From the NCBI GenBank assembly GCA_964035015.1, contig CAXIUP010000159.1, positions 1-64,000 of the forward strand: 64,000 bases of DNA, given 5' to 3'. Origin of the DNA: Corallium rubrum (Eukaryota; Cnidaria; Anthozoa; Scleralcyonacea; Coralliidae). The notes beneath the pieces were generated by a model. That model was not told where the DNA came from and searched no databases. It saw only the letters and a program-made list of their open reading frames with translations. Positions 22,173-30,719 of this stretch are shown here, piece by piece; within the stretch, counting starts at the first letter, position 1, and the number at the start of each line of letters is the position of its first letter. The translations under genes were made by a program, and so were the position numbers.

Positions 22173-22376
22173 TTATTCATTAAAATATTTTTTACGCCAA
22201 CGTTCTTGTCTATTTTTACAATCGCATCTGTAGTAGATTTTACATATGACATCTTTGGGATAATTTCTTCGGCAAAAATCACAAAATACTTCATAAACAT
22301 CACATTCACGACATGTATAATATAACATGTGATTCACATTTTGAATTTGATTATTGCATCTGTAACAACAATTCAT
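22173..22376 (-). CDS. Small Cys-rich zinc-binding protein, paralog of the 28.3-kb gene
   Basis: The intact 67-aa ORF has Cys pairs C-C-x-x-C, C-x-x-C, C-x-x-C and C-x-C, followed by a basic tail, consistent with a two-site zinc ribbon or treble clef. The order (Y-Y/F-T-C-R-x-C-D-V ... F/Y-C-D-x-C-R-R ... C-x-C) matches the protein at 28,333-28,548, so the two arose by duplication within the element. Function unknown; nucleic-acid or protein binding is likely. Confidence 0.65.
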   Translation of the reverse strand: MNCCYRCNNQIQNVNHMLYYTCRECDVYEVFCDFCRRNYPKDVICKIYYRCDCKNRQERWRKKYFNE

Positions 22377-22555
22377 GGTGACGACGACGATCTCTCATTT
22401 ACAAGAATAAAAAGAGACTACACCAGCCTTATTTTTACACCTGTAAATAAGAGCATGTTTGGGTTAGCATTCAACGTATCTGAAGAATCCATTTGTTCTT
22501 CTTCTGGGTAGTCTATTTAACAGTTTGTCTAGTCTTTGTGCCAGGGTACGACACA

Positions 22556-22610
22556 TCGTCAGAGAGAAACGTAAAGAGTTGTTAACACTCTTCACGTTTC
22601 TCTCTGACGA
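22556..22610. repeat. Strong 55-bp hairpin
   Basis: TCGTCAGAGAGAAACGT is followed five-odd bases past AAGAGT by its near-perfect complement, giving about a 24-bp stem with one bulge and a short loop. It lies in a gene-poor part of the left arm. Confidence 0.75.
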
Positions 22611-22975
22611 AGGGTCTTCGTTTGCACGACCTTTTCTTTTCTTCTTCTTCTCTCTCTCCCCTTTCAGAGAACCGATACATCGTGTTGTTTTTTTAAGTTC
22701 TCTCAATGAATTCCGCACATCAAATTATGTAAACTTGCCGTACGGAATTTATTCAGTTACCTAATCTACACCAGATTTCTTTTTTTTTTGTCTTCTTCAA
22801 TACATCAACCTATGGGTAACGCAAAAATTGTATTTGATGATTTACGACAAAGAAATACAATTAAACGATACTCACCCGTCACGGTAGTAACTGGGAAGCG
22901 ATGTTCTTCTATGCACTTCAAAACACATATGACTGCTTCTATGTTAATTGGGCTCCTGGGTAAAAGTAATATTTA

Positions 22976-23270
22976 TATTCTGGGAAAAACGGTGAAATTT
23001 CGATTCTTAGTATTTAGGTAAAAATTACGTATTCCTATAAATGATAATTGGGTTCTGGGAAAAGTGATTCTGGGAAAACGGTGAAATTTCGATTCTTAGT
23101 ACTTAGGTGAAAATTATGTTAATTGGTTCTGAGAAAAGTAATATTTATATGATTCTGGGTAAACGGTGAAATTTCGTATTCTTAGTAAATAGGTAAAAAT
23201 TACGTATTCCTATAAATGTTAATTGGTTCTCGGTAAAGTAATATGATTCTGGGTAAAAACGGTGAAATTT
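22976..23270. repeat. Diverged tandem repeats (GATTCTGGGAAAACGGTGAAATTTCG type)
   Basis: At least four copies of units containing TTCTGGG(A/T)AAA, CGGTGAAATTTCG and AATTACGTATTCC recur with variable spacing. No gene is supported here. Confidence 0.75.
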
Positions 23271-23303
23271 ATTGACAAGCTAAATTTAGCGAGCATAGTC
23301 GGA

Positions 23304-23459
23304 ATGGAGTCGGAGACGTCATTGGGAATAATAAGAATGAAAATAAAAGATAGGAAGAGTGCTGAACGTACAGCTCTATTTATGCAACCCTTAGCGGCAC
23401 AGGAATGGTTGTACGCGAGGGAGAAAAAAAAATCCTTACAACACATGAATTGTGAGTGA
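23304..23459 (+). CDS. Hypothetical 51-aa ORF
   Basis: A short ATG-initiated frame with a charged, helical-looking product. It lies just downstream of the tandem repeats, and no TATA box was noted close by. Not recognised; could be chance. Confidence 0.25.
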   Translation: MESETSLGIIRMKIKDRKSAERTALFMQPLAAQEWLYAREKKKSLQHMNCE

Positions 23460-23540
23460 TTTAAGCAAAAACCTGCTTTTTTCAGTAAATGTATGCGTAT
23501 TTTAACTGATGTCATGAATAATTTACAAAAAAATAACCTG

Positions 23541-23547
23541 TATAAAT
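23541..23547 (+). promoter_or_regulatory. TATA box of the secreted-protein gene
   Basis: TATAAAT lies 45 bases before the ATG at 23,586. Confidence 0.45.
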
Positions 23548-23585
23548 TTGATCACGACTCGATTTGATTCATATTGAGCCTGAAG

Positions 23586-23798
23586 ATGAATTTTTTCTGG
23601 TATATATTGTTCTTTTTTGCAGCATTAGCTAGCGTTGCTGGTGAACAAGAGTGTTGTTATTGCGAGTACGACAAGACCCGCGTTTATCATATATCACATG
23701 ATGGTGGTGAGAGTAAGCAGATACTTGTCACGGATGCAAATGAGTTGGAAAAGAAGAAGGAAGGAACTTCAAAAGAAAACAACAAAGACAAACAATGA
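23586..23798 (+). CDS. Small secreted protein with signal peptide
   Basis: The first in-frame ATG (23,586) encodes about 20 residues typical of a signal peptide: N-F-F-W-Y then a Leu/Phe/Ala-rich core ending A-S-V-A-G. The mature part (about 50 aa) has a C-C-Y-C cluster and a Lys/Glu-rich tail with no membrane anchor. It is likely secreted or luminal. A short secreted protein in a Polinton suggests an interaction with the host, but that is inference. Confidence 0.55.
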   Translation: MNFFWYILFFFAALASVAGEQECCYCEYDKTRVYHISHDGGESKQILVTDANELEKKKEGTSKENNKDKQ

Positions 23799-23815
23799 AC
23801 AAAGTTTATTATGAA

Positions 23816-24271
23816 CTATGAACAAAGTTTATTAATATCATCTAATGTTGTTAGTTTATCAAAAAGTGATGAAAGTGATTTTAGACGTGCATATTCCACT
23901 GTCGGTAGACTTTCTAGATCTCTGTGTAAAAAATGTTTAGGTACACGTGTCAATAAAGCATAATCCTTTAAAATAATTGTCTCTTTTGATAAAGCGTGTT
24001 GTAGACAACTTGGGAAGACGCAGCAAACACCCGGGTCGCATCCCGTCGCGGTTAAAGCAAATACATGTGGAATCCGTTCACATTTTTTAACGGAGCATTC
24101 TTCTACATCCTCGACGAATGTTGATAGACTCCACAGTCGCTTAGCAACAGGATAAATAAACTTCAATAGATCTTCGCGCGTATATTCAACATCATAACCT
24201 TTTTTCACCAGTTGTTGCCTTAAGTATAAGAATGTATTCAATCCAGTTTCTTCTTCTTCTTTCTCACCCAT
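23816..24271 (-). CDS. Hypothetical 151-aa Cys-containing protein
   Basis: The ATG at 24,271 is the only one near the 5' end, and the frame is intact to 23,816. There is an acidic start, a helical N-terminal part and a Cys-rich middle (C-x(4)-C, C-D-P-G-V-C-C, C). No known family recognised. It runs convergently with the secreted-protein gene. Confidence 0.55.
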   Translation of the reverse strand: MGEKEEEETGLNTFLYLRQQLVKKGYDVEYTREDLLKFIYPVAKRLWSLSTFVEDVEECSVKKCERIPHVFALTATGCDPGVCCVFPSCLQHALSKETIILKDYALLTRVPKHFLHRDLESLPTVEYARLKSLSSLFDKLTTLDDINKLCS

Positions 24272-24554
24272 TTTTTTCGCCACAGTTAAATTCGTATACA
24301 CAAAATAGAACACTTCAAAAATTTAAGTTATCAATAAAAAAAAATGTTAATTTTATCAAGTGTTTATCTTGAGAACATGTTAATTTTTTCAAGTGGGTTA
24401 TCCGGTGTTCTTCTAGGAAGGATCATGTTAATTTTTTTTCAAGTGTTCTGGGAAAAAAAAGTTGGGAATTATATATTTTACCCGCGATGATAATTTTCAG
24501 TTTTTACACGCGTCTTATTGGATGAGAAACTTAATTAGTTAAAAAATATGCGGT

Positions 24555-24562
24555 TATATAAA
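24555..24562 (+). promoter_or_regulatory. TATA box of the 24.6-kb gene
   Basis: TATATAAA lies 55 bases before the ATG at 24,610. An open frame extends upstream of the ATG but only from a TTG. Confidence 0.5.
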
Positions 24563-24609
24563 CGTGAAAAAATTTAAAATACCCATTTTTGAAAAGAAAG
24601 TTGATAAGC

Positions 24610-25485
24610 ATGGAACAATTTTATAAATTTGTCACTGAGAACAAGATCGACGTGAACGAAGTAATGCGATTACAAACCGAAAGAATGGTGAAAGAAGAAG
24701 AACGGCAGCAACGAGCAGCAGCAGTCGTGTTGAAACGAAAACAACATCTCGCGAGGTTAGAAAAGGAACGGACTGCTGCGATCGAGAATCAACGGTTAAA
24801 GGAAAGGTGGAACAGCGTCTCCGTCTCTTCGATTCCTTCGATACCCGGCTCTTCGACGATACCACAACCACCCGTCTCTTCGATCCCTTCGACGATACCA
24901 CAACCACCCGTCTCTTCGATCCCTTCAATGTGCGAAATCTATAAGCAGATCGATGCTGCTGCTGGCAACATTCCAAATTTATCACCTTTATCTGGTTGTG
25001 ATTCACCCGTTGAATTTAGAGATGATGATGAAGCTGCCGATGAGGTAGTAGAAGTTCTTGATGAGAGTGGTCAACAGCTAGCTACACCCAACAGCAACCT
25101 TTTCAATTATATATTTACGTCGCCCGTGGTGGAACCTCAAACAGCGGCGGTACGACCCCAGGGAAAAAGTATAGATGTTTTGAGGACCGCATACATGGAG
25201 TTGGAACAAGGTAGATTAGAAGAACACGTAGACAAGAGAAACTATAGACGATCACTTTTTTTAAAAAAAAAGGAACAAATTGTAGAATCATACGGAATAC
25301 TTAATAGAGTTGATAACGACATAGTAGTAACGGCCGAAAATAAATTTAAAGAGTTGAAATTTATTTACAACGAAAAACAAGAAAACTTAACACATTTAGT
25401 TACCATAAAAGATAAATTAGCAACGCTTGAGTTGATCGCATCGAGATATGTATTATTAGATAAAGCTGCCAACAAAAAAAAGTAA
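24610..25485 (+). CDS. Hypothetical coiled-coil protein, 291 aa
   Basis: The ORF starts at ATG 24,610, downstream of a TATA box. Residues about 20-75 form a Glu/Lys/Arg/Gln-rich coiled coil. A Ser/Pro/Ile low-complexity part with repeated S-S-I-P-S and I-P-Q-P-P-V units follows, then an acidic stretch and a second long helical region ending Lys-rich. Architecture suggests a structural or scaffold protein; the family is not recognised. Intact. Confidence 0.6.
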   Translation: MEQFYKFVTENKIDVNEVMRLQTERMVKEEERQQRAAAVVLKRKQHLARLEKERTAAIENQRLKERWNSVSVSSIPSIPGSSTIPQPPVSSIPSTIPQPPVSSIPSMCEIYKQIDAAAGNIPNLSPLSGCDSPVEFRDDDEAADEVVEVLDESGQQLATPNSNLFNYIFTSPVVEPQTAAVRPQGKSIDVLRTAYMELEQGRLEEHVDKRNYRRSLFLKKKEQIVESYGILNRVDNDIVVTAENKFKELKFIYNEKQENLTHLVTIKDKLATLELIASRYVLLDKAANKKK

Positions 25486-25490
25486 AGTTG

Positions 25491-25640
25491 AAATTGTAAA
25501 ATTAATAGTTTGAGATGAGATAAATTTTTTTTTGTATTTTGGGACACCTAGTTTGAAATTGTAAAGATGTAAAATGTAAAATTAATAGTTTGAGATGAGA
25601 TAAATTTTTTTTGTATTTTGGGACACCTAGTTTTGAAATT
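25491..25640. repeat. Tandem duplication of about 70 bp
   Basis: Two copies contain ATTAATAGTTTGAGATGAGA, then a T-tract, then GTATTTTGGGACACCTAG. They lie between the coiled-coil gene and the Fic gene. Confidence 0.8.
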
Positions 25641-25664
25641 GTAATGAGATGTAAATAAAGGGTT

Positions 25665-25673
25665 TATATATAA
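25665..25673 (+). promoter_or_regulatory. TATA box of the Fic gene
   Basis: TATATATAA lies 37 bases before the ATG at 25,702. Confidence 0.5.
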
Positions 25674-25701
25674 CGCTGTTGTGTTACTTTTTAATAAAAA
25701 A

Positions 25702-26774
25702 ATGGAATTTATAATAGAGGAGGTGAATAAAACTGGGGTTTTTACACCAGGTGGGATATTTGAAAAAAAAATTAAAGAAAACATTTCTATACAAAGACAA
25801 TTATTAAAAAATATATCCGTTAATATTTCGAAGGAGCAATTTCTGGATATTTACAAAGAAATTCAACGTTATACTATCGGGGATATTATTGCATATTATT
25901 CGTTGTTAATTGTGTTTTTTGAAGGTGTAGAGAAAAACCAGGAATTATTTATTCGTGATATTACAAAAATCACGTGTCAACATCTTAAAGATTGTTGTCT
26001 CGACGTGAACTTTGACACCGCTTATTGGGGAGTAACGACAACGAATTGTCGAAGGAGCAACTCCTGGGTAAAGATACTATCGGGGATATTATCGCATATT
26101 ATTCGTTGCTAATTGCGTTTGAAGGAGGAGGAATTATTTGTGGTAAAAAAAAAATCAAAGACTGTGCGACGACGAACGAAATGGATTGGGAACATCATTT
26201 AAGAATCAAAATATTTTCTTATTACGTCGTACTCATGGAGGAAAATGAAGAGAATTTGTTTTTTTTTTACAAGTGTGCAAAATATGCGCGGGGATTAAGT
26301 GATTTTTACCGTTTAAAAAAATCAGATCGAGAACAAATGCAAATGAGTGAGATATGCATTTATTTACATAAGCGTTGCATGAAAAATTACAATGAGGGAA
26401 AATATTCCCTAAATTACAGATATTGCGGTAATCACAATCCACCAGCGCCTGACTATATAGAATTATACATGGAATTATTAGATGAACATTATCGTAGAAT
26501 TAGAGTTGAGAGTGACGTATTGAATTTGATACCTACACGAATATATTATATATTCGAATATATACATCCGTTTGGTGATGGTAATGGACGTGTGGGAAAA
26601 GCTTTACACGCTATATTGAGAAATAATTTAACGTGCGGAGTAAAGTCTTTTAAACAACATAAAATGTTATGTGAACAACTAGAAATATTACAATGTAAAA
26701 AAGGTCAACGTGTTTTTGAAGATAGAAAATCACATTTGCATACGTTACTTAATTTGAAAGATATATTAGAGTAG
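25702..26774 (+). pseudogene. Fic-domain protein (putative AMPylase), one frameshift
   Basis: Two overlapping frames cover one gene. Near its C-terminal third it has H-P-F-G-D-G-N-G-R-V-G-K (nucleotides 26,565-26,600), the Fic signature HPFx(D/E)GNGRxxR with Lys in place of the last Arg. Fic proteins transfer AMP or related groups to hydroxyl side chains, using the motif His. A preceding R-V-x-S-D-V-L-N-L-I-P-T-R stretch fits the helical lead-in. The first frame (25,702-26,112) and the second (26,025-26,774) join at a frameshift near 26,020. A segment around S-K-E-Q ... I-A-Y-Y-S-L-L-I is duplicated on either side. The missing last Arg may alter chemistry. The Fic call is firm; the target is unknown. 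Confidence 0.75.
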
Positions 26775-27957
26775 TTTATGTAAATAACTAATAAAATTAT
26801 CGCTAAGATATACAGAGCGAAAGAAATTACGAATAAAAGTCAACATGTTGTCGTTGACACCGCTCATGTACTCGACAGTTATTGCGTGTGTTGTTGTTGG
26901 ACACGTGAACACATATTCACCGGTTTTAAGATCGGATAATATGACACATGGTTCTGTTAGAACTGTTAAGTTTTGTTTTATTTTTTTGATCGATTTTTTT
27001 GAGATAGTGTCATAATCAAACATTTCAAATTCACGTGTGTCTAGCCGTGATGAAAAAACACATTTCATAATCTATATCTTCTTCTTCTTCTTTTGAAATA
27101 ATATCATAAATATCGTAAATATACGATTGTTTGTGAATCATCGCGCGGGGATTGTGTTTCTCACAAAAACAAACAAAGCAACAGGTTAAATTTAACAAAA
27201 ATCGTACACTTATTTCACCGTCTTTGCATTTAAGCGCTTGGTGGAAAAAATTTGGTGATTTACAATACAGATATACCGCTATAGTTACACCTACATCACC
27301 GTATTTTTTATATATGTATACGAATACATCGTATAATGAAATACATGATTTCTTGTTCCAACAACCACGATATATCCCGAAAGAGTAGGGCGTATACATG
27401 CGGTTGTTATTTATAAAAGCTATACGGTGATAAATATCAGTGTGCCATGGCTCAAAGTCGGATGGTAATATAGGAAAAAAAAAAGAATTATATATATGAC
27501 ATCCTCTTTTGGGAAAAAATGAATAACTAAATCGTCGATCTCTTACTAATACTATATGACGTCCTTCATTTAAAATACACCAGTTTCTATCGTGTTCATA
27601 CATATAGGGAATTGTCATATAAAATTCTTCATTTCTCGCGATGACGTGACGTGATTTTCCACACCCGGGTAATACATTCCCACCAACGTATGTCCAATAT
27701 TGATGCGGAATACACCAACAAGCTGTGGGTTTGATGTCGCCGTCTTCTTGTAGTTGTGGAGCTAGTCTTATGTAGCCACCTTCGTAGATATTCACTAATC
27801 CCATCAACCAGTACAGCAAACCGATTTCTCGGTTGGGAAAAAAACGAAAACATGTGTACAACAGCACCCTTCTTAATAATTCAGCGATAGTTGTTTCTTT
27901 TGAGCGTTTACTGTCTTCATTTATTTCTTCTTCTTCTTCTCTTCGGCGTTTACTCAT
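26766..27957 (-). pseudogene. Large arm protein, paralog of the 45-kb gene, one frameshift
   Basis: The ATG at 27,957 opens a 308-codon frame that closes at 27,031. The protein continues in another frame from about 27,068 to 26,766, so a frameshift lies near 27,050. Landmarks shared with the protein at 45,015-46,214 include G-L/M-L-Y-W-L and Y-E-G-x-Y-I in the N-terminal part, C-E-x-H-N-P in the middle and a D-L-x-T-x region near the end. The N terminus is acidic and basic-patched. No known domain recognised. Alternatively, the downstream ORF is a separate overlapping gene. The 3' ends of this gene and the Fic gene overlap by nine bases. Confidence 0.6.
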
Positions 27958-28080
27958 CGTGAATTTTTTTTTGTCTACGGTTAGAGTTAGAACAGACTTT
28001 GACCGTTTTATATTTAAACGACACCCTACATTTACATTTTTCTGGGTTTTTTAAAAACAAAATTATTATAATTAGTAGGG

Positions 28081-28087
28081 TATAAAA
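28081..28087 (+). promoter_or_regulatory. TATA box of the 28.1-kb gene cluster
   Basis: TATAAAA lies 37 bases before the ATG at 28,124 and could serve the run of closely spaced plus-strand genes that follow. Confidence 0.5.
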
Positions 28088-28123
28088 ACTCGTTTTTTTT
28101 TTGTTTAAAACAAAACGACCATC

Positions 28124-28376
28124 ATGAATAGCGAGAATAATCCCCAAAAGCGATGAGGAAGAACGTGCTGAAATTTTACAAAAAATGCGTGATTTAAAAG
28201 AGCTAACTACAAAATATATTATTAGTTATCGCAGCGTGCAGCAAGCTATGACGGAGTACGCTTTAAAAGGAAAAAAAGACGGTGAATTGTTGAATTGGGA
28301 TAATTACCGGGCGATACTTCAGGAAATTTCAAATGATGTTTTGCATAATATGCCGTCAACAAACAGTGTGGTTTGA
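28124..28376 (+). CDS. Small helical protein, start disturbed by a frame change
   Basis: A clean frame runs from ATG 28,185 to 28,376. The nearer ATG to the TATA box, at 28,124, is in another frame and stops at 28,156, and coding-like sequence continues between them in the downstream frame. The N terminus is therefore probably frameshifted near 28,145. The product is Lys/Glu-rich and helical; not recognised. Its 3' end overlaps the next gene by 44 bases. Confidence 0.45.
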
Positions 28377-28548
28377 ACGGTATTATTTTACGTGTAGAAA
28401 ATGTGATGTGAATATAATGTATTGTGATTTATGCAGAAGAATTTCTCCACTAGTAATTGGAAGACGTGTCTCGTGTTCTCGATGCGAATGTATAAAAAGG
28501 AAACAACGTTGGGGTTTGCAATTTGATAGAGACGATGTGTTATTATGA
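28333..28548 (+). CDS. Small Cys-rich zinc-binding protein, paralog of the 22-kb gene
   Basis: The intact 71-aa ORF has C-x-x-C, C-R-K-C-D-V, Y-C-D-L-C-R-R and C-S-R-C-x-C, then a basic tail. Spacing of the Cys pairs equals that of the 22,173 protein. It may start at the second ATG, 28,336. It overlaps both neighbours, like a compact viral gene run. Confidence 0.6.
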   Translation: MMFCIICRQQTVWFERYYFTCRKCDVNIMYCDLCRRISPLVIGRRVSCSRCECIKRKQRWGLQFDRDDVLL

Positions 28549-29009
28549 AACGTTCATTCATATGTACAGCAGATTTTGATAAAGCCGTGGCTATACAGGA
28601 TGCTAGAAGAAAGCAAAAGAAAGAAGAAGAAGAAGAAACGTCGACATTATCGCCATCATCATCCCCGCTAGTAGTAGCGGAAGCAGAACTACAGAGACAT
28701 GAGATCGATACGTATGAACGGTGTATTTTGGAGATATTAAACAAGAAGATCAACAAGCTGTATTTTGATGCTTGCGGGTGTGTTATTACACAGGAAGAAA
28801 AAGTTAACCTGTTTCTCGCAGACGCTTTGAAAGAAATAGATCGTGTAGAACTGCGTCATAATTTTCTTCAAGATGTTAAACAAGCCATACCACACTATGA
28901 TATAACGCTTGTCTCTAATATATTAAAAATGATAAAATGTGACACGTACATGCGTAAACTACGTGAAGATAATTATTATTATTTTAAAGATAAATTGATG
29001 GATTTTTAA
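28545..29009 (+). CDS. Hypothetical 154-aa helical protein
   Basis: Starts by overlapping the previous stop. Acidic stretch E-E-E-E-E with a Ser-rich linker, then helices. A segment L-Y-F-D-A-C-G-C-V-I resembles F-Y-V-D-S-Y-G-Y-G-I in the protein at 46,328-46,810, suggesting distant paralogy. No known family. Confidence 0.5.
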   Translation: MKRSFICTADFDKAVAIQDARRKQKKEEEEETSTLSPSSSPLVVAEAELQRHEIDTYERCILEILNKKINKLYFDACGCVITQEEKVNLFLADALKEIDRVELRHNFLQDVKQAIPHYDITLVSNILKMIKCDTYMRKLREDNYYYFKDKLMDF

Positions 29010-29032
29010 TTTTTTTGTCATTCTGCTGTAAG

Positions 29033-29665
29033 ATGTATTCGCGTTATGATAGCGAGTTTAACAAAATTGTAAATCATACAGATTTATTTGGTGTAAAAGG
29101 AGAAGAGATATTAAAAAATGTCACGCATATTATGGATTGTGAATGTTATCGCATTAATTCGTTGGTTTATTTTCGCGAGGTTTCGCTGATTTATATGGAT
29201 AGTGGGGAATACGAAATGTTTCATTGTTTTATTGAAGACGCTCAAGATTACGTGAAAATGACTAAACCAGATAAACGCACTATTTATCATCAATTTCAGA
29301 TTCACGGGTTAAAATTATATAATTATCGAAAAAATCCGCGATATTACAATCAAGCGGAATTTTTAGACGAATTTAAAAAAAAATTTAGCGGTAGACCCGA
29401 GATTTTATTGGGTTATAAAGGGGGTAAAATTGAATCTGATTTATGCGCGTTAATGGGTGTGGAATGTGTAAATTTAGAACATTTTGGTGTGGAAAAATAT
29501 GAAAAAATAGCTAGATATTTTCTTAAAGATATAAAGGTATGCAGGGAACATGTAAAACATAATGTTCATTGTTCTTTATACGAGGTTAGGCTTTTCGCAG
29601 CACAGGTTGCCGAGTTAACACACGATAGAAAAAAAAGAGATAAAATTTTGTATTCCTATGGCTGA
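29033..29665 (+). CDS. Hypothetical 210-aa protein with a KGG ... HC ... EV pattern
   Basis: The first ATG (29,033) lies 24 bases after the previous stop. The protein contains I-H-G-L-K-L-Y-N, then Y-K-G-G-K-I-E-S-D-L, V-N-L-E-H-F-G-V and finally H-C-S-L-Y-E-V-R-L-F-A. I recall a similar KGG ... HC ... EV pattern from uncharacterised proteins of animal mobile elements and a possible RNase H-like fold, but this is unverified. Intact, overlapping the next gene by eight bases. Confidence 0.5.
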   Translation: MYSRYDSEFNKIVNHTDLFGVKGEEILKNVTHIMDCECYRINSLVYFREVSLIYMDSGEYEMFHCFIEDAQDYVKMTKPDKRTIYHQFQIHGLKLYNYRKNPRYYNQAEFLDEFKKKFSGRPEILLGYKGGKIESDLCALMGVECVNLEHFGVEKYEKIARYFLKDIKVCREHVKHNVHCSLYEVRLFAAQVAELTHDRKKRDKILYSYG

Positions 29666-30299
29666 TAAAAAAATAATAATAAAAAATCCGCGTTTTTGGT
29701 TTCATTCAGCAGACGAGTATGGAAAAACACCGGCGAAACGTTCCAACCACGAGTATCATTTTCGAGAACAAAGTGCACGTCAAGGGGGTATTATCGAACC
29801 TTATGTTAATGAGAAAACGAGAGTTATTACTTTTACATCTATAAATTCAGGCTTAAAAAACCAAAATGGGTATCCATTTTCTTTAACGCGCACTCCCGAT
29901 TTAAACGCGTGGGAAAAAAGAAAAATTATTGATACTATAGAAATTAAAATTACTAAAAATGTGCAGGCTGAAGAACATGGTTGTATTTTCTTCACTATAC
30001 TTCAAGTAAATAAAGATTTGCTAAAAGTAACTCCTGCTTTTGTTGAGAACTATATAACATCGGATCAAATAATTCCTCGAAATTCAAAAGATGCATATTT
30101 TAGTTTACCTATGTTTTCAAGTTCAGTTAAAATTGACAATTTAAAATATGATTTATCTCGAGACGACGATTTAATTTTACTTCAACATATTGAATTTAAA
30201 GAATTCATTAAAACGAGAAAGAATGTAAAATACGGTGTAGCTCACCTACCTTACGTAACGTATGAAACACGTGTAATTTATTCCGATAATTTTTTTTAA
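29658..30299 (+). CDS. Hypothetical 213-aa protein, beta-rich
   Basis: Intact ORF at the end of the plus-strand run of left-arm genes. Sequence alternation suggests beta strands, and no membrane segment or signal peptide is present. A capsid-associated or fibre role is possible but not supported by any motif I recognise. Confidence 0.5.
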   Translation: MADKKIIIKNPRFWFHSADEYGKTPAKRSNHEYHFREQSARQGGIIEPYVNEKTRVITFTSINSGLKNQNGYPFSLTRTPDLNAWEKRKIIDTIEIKITKNVQAEEHGCIFFTILQVNKDLLKVTPAFVENYITSDQIIPRNSKDAYFSLPMFSSSVKIDNLKYDLSRDDDLILLQHIEFKEFIKTRKNVKYGVAHLPYVTYETRVIYSDNFF

Positions 30300-30432
30300 A
30301 AATAAAGATTTGTTGAAAGCAAAAAAAACTAAAATAAGATTTGTTGAAGCAACAAAAAAAAACTACGTCTTTGTTTTTTCTCTATAATTTATTTTTGAAT
30401 TTTATTATGTTATTTATATTTTTTAAAAAAAT

Positions 30433-30692
30433 TTATTTTAAATAATATTTTTTGGGAGCCATTCTTCCACCAAATTGTTGAAATGTGTCTACACTCGGTT
30501 GCACCAAACCACCAAATTGTTTTTTTTAAATTTCTTCACTTTCACAACCCCGTTTTTTATTTTTCTTAAAATGTTGTTTTTGGTGGTTTGAAAATCTTTC
30601 ATAATATTCATGACTTTTTGAATTTTTTTACCACGACCACCTCTTTGTCTTTTTTTTCCTCGAAAACCCGTGTTTCTCCGGTTTCTACTCAT
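30433..30692 (-). pseudogene. Small basic core-like protein, frameshifted
   Basis: An ATG at 30,692 opens a very Arg/Lys-rich N terminus with G-K-K-R-Q-R-G-G. The frame closes near 30,489, but coding-like sequence with two Q-F-G-G motifs continues in another frame to 30,433, so a shift occurs at the A/T run near 30,525. The basic composition and (Q)xGG motifs resemble adenovirus core-protein precursors cleaved by adenain. Role as a DNA-condensing virion protein is inference. Confidence 0.5.
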
Positions 30693-30719
30693 TTTTTTTT
30701 TCGTTTTATAATTAATTTA

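Noticed and set aside
22464-22764. Overlapping basic ORFs on both strands around 22.5-22.7 kb
   Set aside because: They contain the hairpin and an AG/CT-rich tract; no motif, start context or similarity to other element proteins.
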